A stretch of DNA of 64,000 nt from NCBI GenBank assembly GCA_023389035.1, contig JAEWFC010000016.1, forward strand, positions 1 to 64,000, written 5' to 3'. Below are positions 51,515 to 59,271 of the stretch, piece by piece. The translations under genes and the position numbers were made by a program. The notes below the pieces were generated by a model. The model ran no database searches, had not been told where the DNA came from, and worked only from the letters and a program-made list of their open reading frames with translations. The stretch's first letter is position 1, and each line of letters opens with the position of its first letter. The DNA is from Acidobacteriota bacterium (GTDB lineage: Bacteria; Acidobacteriota; Blastocatellia; Pyrinomonadales; Pyrinomonadaceae).

Positions 51515-53551
51515 ATGACCAGACCAGTAAAGCATTTTGAGAAAGGACTTACCTATATCGCAAAGGGAGCCTTTAAAGCGATCCGTTCGGTGAACCAGTA
51601 CAAGCCGAATCCTTCATTTACCCCGAAGTGGGCAGACAAGCCGATCTTGAAATCATGGCAAAAGTCCAAGCCGACCCTTGGCTTTCCGCGGCAGACCGAT
51701 TCGCTTTGCCCGAACTGCGTGATCGAGGCCCGCGAGGCGATCATCAATGGTGACAAGGACGTCTCGGTGCTGATCAACGACAAGGTCGGTGAGATCAAGG
51801 CACAGATCATTGAGCGTGACGGTCAGGTCTGGATGGTAAAGGACTGCCCCGAGCATGGGCATTTTGAAGATCTGATGGCGATGGACTCGAAGTTCCTGAC
51901 GCACATCGAATCGCTGTTCCCGGGCCGCGACATGGAAGCCCACAACGATGAGAAGCTGCACAATCACGGAACGTCGTCGGTGAAATACGGCCGCGGCGCG
52001 GTGCTGACGGTTGACCTGACGAACCGCTGCAACATGATGTGCGACCCGTGCTTTATGGACGCGAACCAGGTCGGATTTGTTCACGAGCTGTCGATGGAAG
52101 ACGTTCAGGAGATCCTGGACAATGCGATCCAGATCAAGCCGCGTCGGCAGATGTCGGTACAGTATTCGGGCGGCGAGCCTACGCTTTCGCCCTACTTCCT
52201 TGATGCGGTCCGCTACGCGAGAAAGGTCGGGTACAACTCGGTCCAGGCTGCGACCAACGGTATCGAGTTCGCGAAATCGAAAGAATTTTGCCGCGAGGCG
52301 GCTGAGGCCGGCCTTCGCTTTGTTTACCTGCAGTTTGACGGTATCGGCAATGACGCGAACTCGCATCGCCAGATCGGCAACCTGTTTGACGTAAAGCTGC
52401 GTGCGATCAACAACCTGCACGAAGCGGGCGTTGACATCATTCTTGTGACCACGCTGGTCAACGGAATCAATAACGATCAGGTCGGATCGATCATCCGCTT
52501 TGCTCTTGAGAATCCTAAGAAGATCTCGTTCATCGCATTCCAGCCGGTGTCGTTCACGGGCCGTGATGAGCTGATCACGGAAAAACGCCGTCTGCAGCAG
52601 CGATACACGCTGGCCCATCTTGCACACGATGTGAAGGGGCAGGTCGGCATCACCGAACCTACGCGTGACTGGTTCCCGCTTTCGCTGATGGGAGCGTTCG
52701 CAGATTTTGCTGACGTCGTCCACGGGCCGGAATCGGATTGGGGACAGGTCAGCTGCGGCTGCCACCCGAACTGCGGTGTCGGCACGGCCGTGATGGTCAA
52801 CAAGGAAACGAAGGAAATGGCACCGGTGCCGCAGTTCCTGAACATTCAGGGCCTGGTCACCGATATGCAGCACATCACGGACACGAACCGTGGCAAGTGG
52901 TTCTCGAACCTGATGATGGGCCTCGCACTGCTGAAGAACTACAATCCCTACGGTGCACCGAAGTCACTGACGCTGGGCGGCATCTTGAAGAAGTTTGACA
53001 AGTCGTTTGGCCTGTCGGGCAAGGATTACGGAAAGGTCGGTCCGGACCGCACGCTCGAAGATATCGAGAAGCGTCGTCAGGACCCTTGGAACTTCCTGTT
53101 CATCGCAGGTATGTGGTTCCAGGACCTGTTCAACTACGATTTCCGACGCACGGAAATGTGCATCATCCCCTACGGAACGCAGGAGGGCGAGATCTCGTTC
53201 TGTGCGTACAATACCGGAATCGGATGGCGTAACATCATTGAGCACATGCACCAGAACGCGACCGTCGCTCAGTGGTACAAAGACCACGGCCGCCATGAGG
53301 TGTTCGCCCGCGGTAAAGAGGTCGAACTCGCTGACAAGTCACACGGCCTGGTCCTGAACCCCGTCGACCTGACACGGCCCAACAAGCCGGAAATGGAAGG
53401 CCCCAAGACCGCCGCTGAAGAAATGCAGATGATGCGCAAGCTCTACAACCAGATGGTCCTAGAAAAGAACCAGATCAAAGCAGAGCCCCTGATCCAAATA
53501 GGCGGCATCAAACGCGAAAAGAAAGACAAAGAAATGGCAGTAGCTGAATAG
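51515..53551 (+). CDS. Radical SAM protein, tetraether synthase (Tes/MJ0619)-like
   Basis: A 678-residue protein. The [4Fe-4S]-SAM motif is CNMMCDPC at residues 172-179, inside VDLTNRCNMMCDPCF. Before it is an N-terminal cysteine region (SLCPNC at 63-68, then KDCPEHGHFEDL at 110-120), and later come SCGCHPNCGVG and near the end CIIPYGTQEGEISFCAYN, extra Cys clusters. This whole pattern is the one I know from the MJ0619/Tes family, which joins two isoprenoid tails in archaeal tetraethers; bacterial homologues are proposed to make membrane-spanning lipids. Acidobacteriota do make iso-diabolic acid. So a lipid-joining role is likely but inferred. Codons strongly prefer C/G-ending forms, a sign of high expression. 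It has its own terminator (53575-53601). Confidence 0.78.
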   Translation: MTRPVKHFEKGLTYIAKGAFKAIRSVNQYKPNPSFTPKWADKPILKSWQKSKPTLGFPRQTDSLCPNCVIEAREAIINGDKDVSVLINDKVGEIKAQIIERDGQVWMVKDCPEHGHFEDLMAMDSKFLTHIESLFPGRDMEAHNDEKLHNHGTSSVKYGRGAVLTVDLTNRCNMMCDPCFMDANQVGFVHELSMEDVQEILDNAIQIKPRRQMSVQYSGGEPTLSPYFLDAVRYARKVGYNSVQAATNGIEFAKSKEFCREAAEAGLRFVYLQFDGIGNDANSHRQIGNLFDVKLRAINNLHEAGVDIILVTTLVNGINNDQVGSIIRFALENPKKISFIAFQPVSFTGRDELITEKRRLQQRYTLAHLAHDVKGQVGITEPTRDWFPLSLMGAFADFADVVHGPESDWGQVSCGCHPNCGVGTAVMVNKETKEMAPVPQFLNIQGLVTDMQHITDTNRGKWFSNLMMGLALLKNYNPYGAPKSLTLGGILKKFDKSFGLSGKDYGKVGPDRTLEDIEKRRQDPWNFLFIAGMWFQDLFNYDFRRTEMCIIPYGTQEGEISFCAYNTGIGWRNIIEHMHQNATVAQWYKDHGRHEVFARGKEVELADKSHGLVLNPVDLTRPNKPEMEGPKTAAEEMQMMRKLYNQMVLEKNQIKAEPLIQIGGIKREKKDKEMAVAE

Positions 53552-53574
53552 TAGTCAGTACAGCTTGATCGATG

Positions 53575-53601
53575 AAAGGGTTCCGATATTCGGAGCCCTT
53601 T
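53575..53601 (+). terminator. Rho-independent terminator of the radical SAM gene
   Basis: AAGGGTTCCG (53576-53585) pairs with CGGAGCCCTT (53591-53600), one T-G pair, 5-base loop, then a run of T. It lies 24 bases after the stop. Confidence 0.8.
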
Positions 53602-53815
53602 TTTCTTGTCTACGAGTCGCGTAATCCGGGTAATGTGTTGCATGAAAAGCCTCACGAATCCGCGGCCTTTCCATGTAAGAGTCTCAGCTAAGATGACCAT
53701 TACACAGGGCTTAGAGCTTTAGGACCTGAGCCTGGCTGCATGAATATCGTCATCGACGAATGCGTGCCAGCACCGTCAAAACAACACACACGAGCCAGCC
53801 GGAAATTGTTGACTG

Positions 53816-53837
53816 ATAGTACCATCAGCGGTACTAT
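53816..53837 (+). promoter_or_regulatory. Palindromic operator candidate of hicAB
   Basis: ATAGTACC-atcagc-GGTACTAT, a perfect 8-bp inverted repeat with a 6-base spacer, 12 bases before the hicA ATG. Toxin-antitoxin promoters are normally bound by their own antitoxin, so this is the likely HicB site. Confidence 0.55.
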
Positions 53838-53849
53838 TAACTGCGACCA

Positions 53850-54097
53850 ATGTATCTCCCCGAACAAATCGACAGCTTGATCGAGAGCAGAACCAATGTT
53901 CGCTTCGCCGCGATAATTAAGATCTGTCGAGAGCATTTCGGGAACGAGAGAGTGAGGGGCAGTCACCACATTTCAAAACGCCATGGACGGGTGATCCTCG
54001 CATCAATCTTCAAAAAGATGGGAACAAGGCAAAACCATACCAGGTTGATCAGGTCGTTGCGGCACTGCGAAAGTTGGCTGAGTTGAACGAGCAATGA
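53850..54097 (+). pseudogene. hicA: HicA-family toxin, frameshifted
   Basis: The ATG at 53850 opens a frame that matches a HicA-type mRNA interferase up to KICREHFGNERVRGSHHI. After this, the annotated frame turns into unrelated residues (SKRHGRVILAS). If one base is added near 53971-53974 (ATTTC read as ATTTTC), the sequence continues as FKTPWTGDPRINLQKDG and KAKPYQVDQVVAALRKLAEL to a TGA at 54095-54097. This is a typical ending for this group, so a single-base deletion has probably inactivated it. The catalytic His (GSHH) is kept. The hicB gene follows 25 bases later. A sequencing error in a T run is the alternative. Confidence 0.7.
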
Positions 54098-54122
54098 TCA
54101 CGGTCGGTACAGTGGAGAGAAT

Positions 54123-54503
54123 ATGTCGAAGGTACAAAACAGTTTGAGAAGACCAAGCACGCCGCGAGCTGAGGATTATGCTTACACGGTGATCTGGTCA
54201 GAGGAAGATGCTGCTTTTATCGGACGCGTGGCCGAGTTTCCGTCTCTGGCCGCCCACAGCAACACGCAGGAAAAGGCATTACGTGAAATTCGGAACGTGG
54301 TTGAACTGGTGATCGAAGACCTGAGCGATTCCGACGAGACGATTCCCGAACCGCTGAGCAAGCGGCGTTTCAGCGGAAAGCTGAACGTCCGCATGTCGGC
54401 CCATCTGCATCGACAGTTAAGGCTCGAAGCAGAAAGAGAAGGTATCTCATTGAATCAGTGGATAAACACGAAACTCGCTCGAGATCTAGCGCTCGGAAAA
54501 TAG
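54123..54503 (+). CDS. hicB: HicB-family antitoxin
   Basis: A 126-residue protein. The N-terminal half is the partial RNase-H-like HicB domain (YAYTVIWSEEDAAFIGRVAE, then FPSLAAHSNTQEKALREI); the C-terminal half (LNVRMSAHLHRQLRLEAERE, then GISLNQWINTKLARDLA) is an Arc/ribbon-helix-helix domain for DNA binding. A strong ribosome site (GGAGAGAAT) is present. It neutralises HicA and represses its own promoter through the palindrome at 53816-53837. With hicA frameshifted it would be an orphan antitoxin. Confidence 0.9.
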   Translation: MSKVQNSLRRPSTPRAEDYAYTVIWSEEDAAFIGRVAEFPSLAAHSNTQEKALREIRNVVELVIEDLSDSDETIPEPLSKRRFSGKLNVRMSAHLHRQLRLEAEREGISLNQWINTKLARDLALGK

Positions 54504-54558
54504 TGCATGAGATGCAATTTTTGAGCATCGGCCGCGTTCTTAAGATTGAGGTATCAAT

Positions 54559-55107
54559 ATGAGATTGCTAATTCGCGCAGGGATCTTGACGGTAACATTT
54601 GGGCTCGGTGTATTTGTCGTCGGGTTGATAAGGTCTGTCGTCTTTCACGGATTTACCGAAGCGGCCGTTATGCCTATAGAGGCTCCAACCGTTACACCTA
54701 GCGGGACTCAGGGCCCGGAATTCCAGGAAACGGGCATACGGGTAGCATATGCGGGAGTGGAGAGCGATCAAGAGTCGGGCGATCAGCGGCTCAGTTTCCT
54801 CATTCACAACGGCACTTTTCAGCCGATCTCATATGCTGCCCATTTTTCCGATTCGATCTTTCCGGTGATAACGAGAAACGGCGGTGAGCCGCAACCCTTT
54901 TACGGGTGCGGAACAGGAATTAGCACGTTCTATATCCTTCCCGGAACCTCAGCGATCGTCCGGCTCAACAAAATATACTTTGACGAGGTCCGAAAGGGAG
55001 ACGTTGTTGCGGTTGGATTCGGGTTGAAACCGGCTTTGGGGGAGAGAAGGATCTACACTTCGGCGCCGTTTGAAATTCCGGAGGAGTTCGTGTCCTCGGC
55101 AGATTAG
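54559..55107 (+). CDS. Membrane-anchored hypothetical protein
   Basis: A 182-residue protein. One N-terminal membrane helix (residues about 8-28, AGILTVTFGLGVFVVGLIRS) anchors it. The rest faces outside and is beta-rich (QRLSFLIHNGTFQPISYAAH, then FYGCGTGISTFYILPGTSAI). No known family. It stands alone between hicB and the next small membrane protein, all on the plus strand. Confidence 0.6.
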   Translation: MRLLIRAGILTVTFGLGVFVVGLIRSVVFHGFTEAAVMPIEAPTVTPSGTQGPEFQETGIRVAYAGVESDQESGDQRLSFLIHNGTFQPISYAAHFSDSIFPVITRNGGEPQPFYGCGTGISTFYILPGTSAIVRLNKIYFDEVRKGDVVAVGFGLKPALGERRIYTSAPFEIPEEFVSSAD

Positions 55108-55197
55108 ATAGTGTTTAGAGGTGGTTGACATATTTTCTGGGGGTTGGTAGTTTCGATGCGGTTCCTTCGCCCTAGAAATTACATTGGAGAAAATTTA

Positions 55198-55692
55198 ATG
55201 ATCAACTTCCCCACCGGACGGTCGTATGTCCGCCGATCGATCGCTGCTTGCTTGGCGATCTCGTTATTTGCCGTGACGTCTGCCTATGCACAGACGACGT
55301 ATGAGGTCGAGATGGTGGTGCCTTCGGGCAAGAAATCCATCGAGACGGACGCCGATATAACATTTAACGCAGAGACCTTTCGCGTCGAGCCGGACAAGTC
55401 TAACTTCAAGTCAGAGGCGAAGGAGTTTCGCTACGACGAGATCAAAACCGCCGACTATTCCTACGCCAAGAAACCAATGCTCTCGGGCGGCGGCGCCGTG
55501 GCGACCGCTTTGCTTGTCGGGTTTATCTTTGCCCTGCCATTCCTGTTCGTGAAAAAGAAAAAGCACTGGCTGACGGTACAGACTGAAAAAGAATTCGCCG
55601 TGATCAAACTGAACGCAAATCACCGCCAGGTCGTCGCCGAGCTAAAGACCAAAGGCGTCGCTGTCAGCGAGCTGAAGGAAGAAGGCAAGTAG
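55198..55692 (+). CDS. Exported membrane protein, unknown function
   Basis: A protein of 164 residues from ATG 55198 (the frame opens at 55144; GGAGAAAA lies before the inner ATG). A signal peptide (SIAACLAISLFAVTSAYAQ) is followed by a small beta-rich domain (YEVEMVVPSGKKSIETDADI), one membrane helix (residues about 105-124, AVATALLVGFIFALPFLFV) and a Lys-rich end (KKKKHWLTVQTEKEFAVIKL). The pattern resembles small bacterial PH-like sensors, but this is only a guess. A strong terminator follows (55721-55742). Confidence 0.6.
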   Translation: MINFPTGRSYVRRSIAACLAISLFAVTSAYAQTTYEVEMVVPSGKKSIETDADITFNAETFRVEPDKSNFKSEAKEFRYDEIKTADYSYAKKPMLSGGGAVATALLVGFIFALPFLFVKKKKHWLTVQTEKEFAVIKLNANHRQVVAELKTKGVAVSELKEEGK

Positions 55693-55720
55693 GAAAAACT
55701 GTCAGATCGTTATTATACGG

Positions 55721-55742
55721 AGCCCGCGAGCGATCGCGGGCT
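55721..55742 (+). terminator. Rho-independent terminator
   Basis: A perfect 9-bp stem (AGCCCGCGA with TCGCGGGCT) with loop GCGA, followed by TTTGGTTTTT, 28 bases after the previous stop. Confidence 0.85.
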
Positions 55743-55870
55743 TTTGGTTTTTCGGGACGCTTTGCTCGATCTCGAAATAGTTCTTCTCCGGAAGGCGGAA
55801 GTGTGTTAAGTTGCGTGTCGAATCTTTTCACGTGGTAAACGCTTTGATATCAAACTTTGGAGGGCGGAGT

Positions 55871-56254
55871 ATGTTCTTAAAGATCTTCGGATTATTGGTA
55901 CTTTCGTTTGGGTTGCTGGTGACAATCGTCGGGATCGGCGGCGCGGCGATGAACCTCGTGTTCCCGCCGCAGTCGATGAGCTGCAAGATCGCGGACGATA
56001 GATTCGCCGAGACTGAAAAGGCGATGAAGGACTACGAAGCCGCGAAAGGCACCGCCCAGGAAACCGAAAAGAAGATAGCGGTCGAGAGAGCCCTAGAGAC
56101 GAGCGAGATCTGGTCGGACGGCTGTGCGAAGGCAAAAGACAGCCATCGCTTTTACGGAATGATCTTTTCAGGCGTCGCGGTCGTTGGGGTTGTGATCCTG
56201 CTGTTCGGGGCTCTGCTCACGTTTCTCGGGTTCAGGAAGAAGAAGCTGAGTTGA
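55871..56254 (+). CDS. Small membrane protein with two helices
   Basis: A protein of 127 residues from ATG 55871, preceded by GGGCGGAG; the frame opens at 55811. One helix lies at residues about 3-25 (FLKIFGLLVLSFGLLVTIVG) and another near the end (MIFSGVAVVGVVILLFGALL). A charged helical loop (ETEKAMKDYEAAKGTAQETE) with two Cys (MSCKIAD and DGCAKAKD) lies between them. Function unknown. Its stop overlaps the next open frame by four bases. Confidence 0.6.
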   Translation: MFLKIFGLLVLSFGLLVTIVGIGGAAMNLVFPPQSMSCKIADDRFAETEKAMKDYEAAKGTAQETEKKIAVERALETSEIWSDGCAKAKDSHRFYGMIFSGVAVVGVVILLFGALLTFLGFRKKKLS

Positions 56255-56313
56255 TCGGTCGCCTGGAGAAGCACCGTGGTCGGAGCGATCGGCTACGTGC
56301 TAAGATGTGCCGC

Positions 56314-57495
56314 ATGAAAAAGCTGATTACCCAAAGGCAGATCATGGTGATCGCACTGGGCCTGTTGCTGGTGGGCGGTGCATATTCCCAATCGGCCGCT
56401 ACGGAGAAAACTGCCGGTCAGCTGGTTGACGTGGGCGGCGGGCGTCTGTGGATGGAATCAGCGGGCAGCGGCGGGCCTGCCGTCGTGCTTGATTACGGGC
56501 TCGGCGGTCCGATCAATACTTGGCAGGGGATCTTTCCGGAGATCGCGAAATTCACGAGGGTTGTGCAGTATCACCGCGCCGGATACGGTCGATCGGATGC
56601 CCCGTGGCAGCCCTACAATTTCATAAACGCCGCGACACAACTCCGCACGATGCTGCGGCTGGCAAAGATACCGGGCCCGTACGTGCTGGTCGGGCACTCG
56701 CTCGGCAACGCACATATAAGGGCATTCGCTCATCTTTATCCGGAGGACGTCGCCGGTCTGGTTTTCATTGATCCCGTGAACGCAAGGGTTTTTGAGCTCG
56801 AGACCACTGATGAAGAAAAGGCGGAAGAAGAGCAGTGGGTGAAAGGCTTTTTGCTGCGAGCCGCGCCGGGCCCGAGGGCAGAGATCACATTTCTGACGAC
56901 GGAGGACAAAGACCTCGACACACTAAAGACGCTCAAGCGTCCGCCGGATGTACCGATGGCCCTGCTCGTCGCCGGCCGGCACGAAAGCGGGGCGAGGTGG
57001 AAGCGTTCCGTGATCGAGGAATACGGGCCGTGGATATACGAAGGATCTGAGGGAACTCTTATTGTCGACGCCGAGAGCACACACTACATTCACCGCGACA
57101 ATCCGGCGTTGGTGATCTCTTCGATCCGCCGCGTTGTTTTTCCAAGCGTCTCGCGAATAATCGGGCGTCTGATCAAAGACAAAGGCGTGGATGCGGCCGT
57201 CGCCGGCTATCGCTCTTTGATGGAGCGCTATCCGCGCGATCAGTTCGTAGAGAGCAGCCTCAACACCCTCGGCTACCAGCGGCTACGCGAAAAGGACATC
57301 AAAGGAGCAATTGCCCTATTCAAGCTGAATGTCGAGATGTTTCCAAAGGCCGCCAACCCCTACGACAGCCTCGCCGAAGCCTATATGGCCGATGGGCAAA
57401 AAGATCTTGCGATACGAAACTATAGACGCTCGTTCGAACTCGACCCCACCAACACGAACGCCGTCGAAATGCTGAAGAAACTAGAGGACAAATAG
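56314..57495 (+). CDS. Exported alpha/beta hydrolase with C-terminal TPR
   Basis: A protein of 393 residues from ATG 56314 (MKKLITQRQIMVIALG, a signal peptide). The frame opens at 56251 but the start upstream of the signal is not plausible. The nucleophile elbow GHSLGNAHIRAFAHLYPEDV holds the catalytic Ser, LVFIDPVNARV an acidic residue, and ESTHYIHRDNPALV the catalytic His. After residue 285 come TPR-like repeats (LNTLGYQRLREKDIKGAIAL, then YDSLAEAYMADGQKDLAIRN). Substrate unknown; this fusion resembles serine hydrolases paired with TPRs in soil bacteria. Confidence 0.83.
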   Translation: MKKLITQRQIMVIALGLLLVGGAYSQSAATEKTAGQLVDVGGGRLWMESAGSGGPAVVLDYGLGGPINTWQGIFPEIAKFTRVVQYHRAGYGRSDAPWQPYNFINAATQLRTMLRLAKIPGPYVLVGHSLGNAHIRAFAHLYPEDVAGLVFIDPVNARVFELETTDEEKAEEEQWVKGFLLRAAPGPRAEITFLTTEDKDLDTLKTLKRPPDVPMALLVAGRHESGARWKRSVIEEYGPWIYEGSEGTLIVDAESTHYIHRDNPALVISSIRRVVFPSVSRIIGRLIKDKGVDAAVAGYRSLMERYPRDQFVESSLNTLGYQRLREKDIKGAIALFKLNVEMFPKAANPYDSLAEAYMADGQKDLAIRNYRRSFELDPTNTNAVEMLKKLEDK

Positions 57496-57605
57496 TTTGT
57501 CGGATCTAAAGGATATGCCGCGTTTGGATGAAAAGCTGTCGAAGCGGGGCGCGTCGGTAGACTTTAAGGTGTATAAGAGCTGGCGATGCGTCGTTCGCTC
57601 TTCGG

Positions 57606-57980
57606 CTACCGGATCGGTTTCGGGTTACGTTCTTTCAGAGTTTTGATGAACGCCGTGAGTCCGGGGTGGCGGCTGTTATGCTCATCGAGAAGCCGGTTGA
57701 TGAGCGACTCGACCGTGGTCATGCTCGCCCAACCGGGAATGATGCGTTCGCGATAGCATTCGTTATGGCAGACGATGTCGCCGCAATTCGCCACGTACGG
57801 ATCGACAGGTGTTTCTGCCGCATCAGCCGAGGAACTGTTCGTTGTCCGGCGCTCGCCTTTGCGGCCGAGGCTCGGCATCAGATAGTTGACCGTTTCCGTC
57901 ATGTCCATCGGCTCACCGCAGATATCACAGAGAGCTTCGAAGCGGGTCCCGCGGCCCGTGGTCGTCATTCTGATATTCAT
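57606..57980 (-). CDS. Small zinc-binding protein overlapping the ATPase gene
   Basis: A protein of 124 residues starting at ATG 57980 (AAGGTG 5 bases upstream); its first 56 bases lie inside the end of the ATPase gene in another frame. Two Cys pairs (LCDICGEPMDM and CGDIVCHNECYRE) form a likely zinc site. The rest is charged. No family recognised. Overlap and shared strand indicate translation with the ATPase, so it may be its partner. Confidence 0.55.
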   Translation of the reverse strand: MNIRMTTTGRGTRFEALCDICGEPMDMTETVNYLMPSLGRKGERRTTNSSSADAAETPVDPYVANCGDIVCHNECYRERIIPGWASMTTVESLINRLLDEHNSRHPGLTAFIKTLKERNPKPIR

Positions 57981-59103
57981 AGTCTTCACCTTGTTGTAAC
58001 AAATTCTCGTTAGACTCGCTAGCGTTCGCGATCACGGCCGTGGTGCGCGTTCTCTTAAGACGTTTTGTTCCGGCACCCTTTATGGCTCGGGCCTCGGCGG
58101 CATGGTCGCGGAGGTGGTCGTATTCGTGCGATGGGCCTATGGGGTTAAGGCCGAGAAAAGGCTGCGGATCTAGCGACGGGTCGAAATGAATGACTCGGCC
58201 GCCGATTGCGGGCAGACGCGGATATTGGACTATTTCCGGGTGGACGTCGCCGAGACACGCGGCGAGCGTTTCGGGACGGCTGATACGTCCCAATGTGCAC
58301 GCCATCACGATACCTTCGGGAAGTGCGAGAGCGCCGGAGTTTGATTTCAGGTGCTTTATGTAGCGATGCTCGGTGCCCATCGAGCTGCGTGCGATGGCGA
58401 AGACGCTGTCGGCATGATCGCCGATCCGCGAGCTGCCGGCAATGTCTCCTTCAGTTAACTCGGCAGCACGCTTGCCTCGGCCTTTTGCGTGGGCGACGAC
58501 GAGGACCGCACAGCCTGATTGGTTCGCCCACAGCCGCATCGTTTTCATTATTCTTATGCACGCTGCATTGCCGGCGGCCGCGGACATCATGTAATCGATG
58601 TTGTCGATGACGATGGCTGCGGCCTCGCGATCACCGGCAGCCTCAAATATCGAGGTCTGAAAATATTTGTTGATGTTGCCGGCGAACCGCTCAGGTATCG
58701 CAAAATCGCCGATGGTAAGTATCTCTAGATTATCGGGAATCGAGTGCCTTACGCCTTCATCGGTATAACGTTCGTTGAACCGCTTCCCTGTCCGTTCGAA
58801 ATCGAATAGCACGACGCGTTTCGAGGGCCCGAGGTTGTGTGCAGACGATTCGGCGATCTGCGCCGCCAGCAGGCTTTTGCCGACGCCGGATTCCCCGAAC
58901 AGCACCGCGACCTCGCCCGACCGCCACAGCGGGCCGAAAAGCTGAACCTGTTCTTCCTGGCCGTCGTCGGCGGTGCACTCGTCGGAATTGGCGTTGACAA
59001 AGGGCAGTTCGAATGGGCCGGTCATCATCTTCGTCCTTTCGGCGGCTTTGCGTATCTTTTCGTAAGGGTCCCAGCCTTTCGCGCTTTCGTATCGATCGCT
59101 CAT
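57925..59103 (-). CDS. RepA/AAA_25-type ATPase
   Basis: A protein of 392 residues from ATG 59103 (MSDRYESAKGWDPYEKI); the frame opens at 59241. The RecA-like core has Walker A (VLFGESGVGKSLLAAQIAES, about residues 70-90) and Walker B (AIVIDNIDYMMSAAAG), then VLVVAHAKGRGKRAAELTEG, with the ELTEGDIAGSSRIGDHADSV motif of RepA-like hexameric helicases from plasmids and phages. The C-terminal end is basic and unlike the core (RTRTTAVIANASESN). Probably a replication or mobile-element protein. Two direct repeats lie in its promoter (59148-59188). Confidence 0.72.
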   Translation of the reverse strand: MSDRYESAKGWDPYEKIRKAAERTKMMTGPFELPFVNANSDECTADDGQEEQVQLFGPLWRSGEVAVLFGESGVGKSLLAAQIAESSAHNLGPSKRVVLFDFERTGKRFNERYTDEGVRHSIPDNLEILTIGDFAIPERFAGNINKYFQTSIFEAAGDREAAAIVIDNIDYMMSAAAGNAACIRIMKTMRLWANQSGCAVLVVAHAKGRGKRAAELTEGDIAGSSRIGDHADSVFAIARSSMGTEHRYIKHLKSNSGALALPEGIVMACTLGRISRPETLAACLGDVHPEIVQYPRLPAIGGRVIHFDPSLDPQPFLGLNPIGPSHEYDHLRDHAAEARAIKGAGTKRLKRTRTTAVIANASESNENLLQQGEDYEYQNDDHGPRDPLRSSL

Positions 59104-59147
59104 AAACGCCAGTGGACCACACGCACGCCGGCGATCGCGATGGTAAA

Positions 59148-59188
59148 TTGCGCGATATGCGCGAAAAGGGGCGTTTTGCGCGATATGC
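59148..59188. repeat. Two 13-bp direct repeats before the RepA-like gene
   Basis: TTGCGCGATATGC occurs at 59148-59160 and again at 59176-59188, 28 bases apart, 45-85 bases before the RepA-like ATG and also between two divergent genes. The arrangement is that of iterons or a regulator's tandem operator. Confidence 0.6.
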
Positions 59189-59271
59189 AAGGGCAGCCGC
59201 GGGCAAAATCTGTTGCTTTTTGCCGTCAATTCGGGTATCAAGTTGGTGACACTTCCTGAGGAATTCCCTAA

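Noticed and set aside
51107..51535. Minus-strand ORF in the leader of the radical SAM gene
   Set aside because: Irregular composition, no ribosome site, runs across three hairpins and into the radical SAM start; the plus-strand ORF at 51170-51436 is equally weak.
51653..52873. Long minus-strand ORF (406 codons) opposite the radical SAM gene
   Set aside because: It is an exact shadow of a gene with strong codon bias. Its composition (Arg, Val, His, Asp-rich, no family motif) is of a mirror frame.
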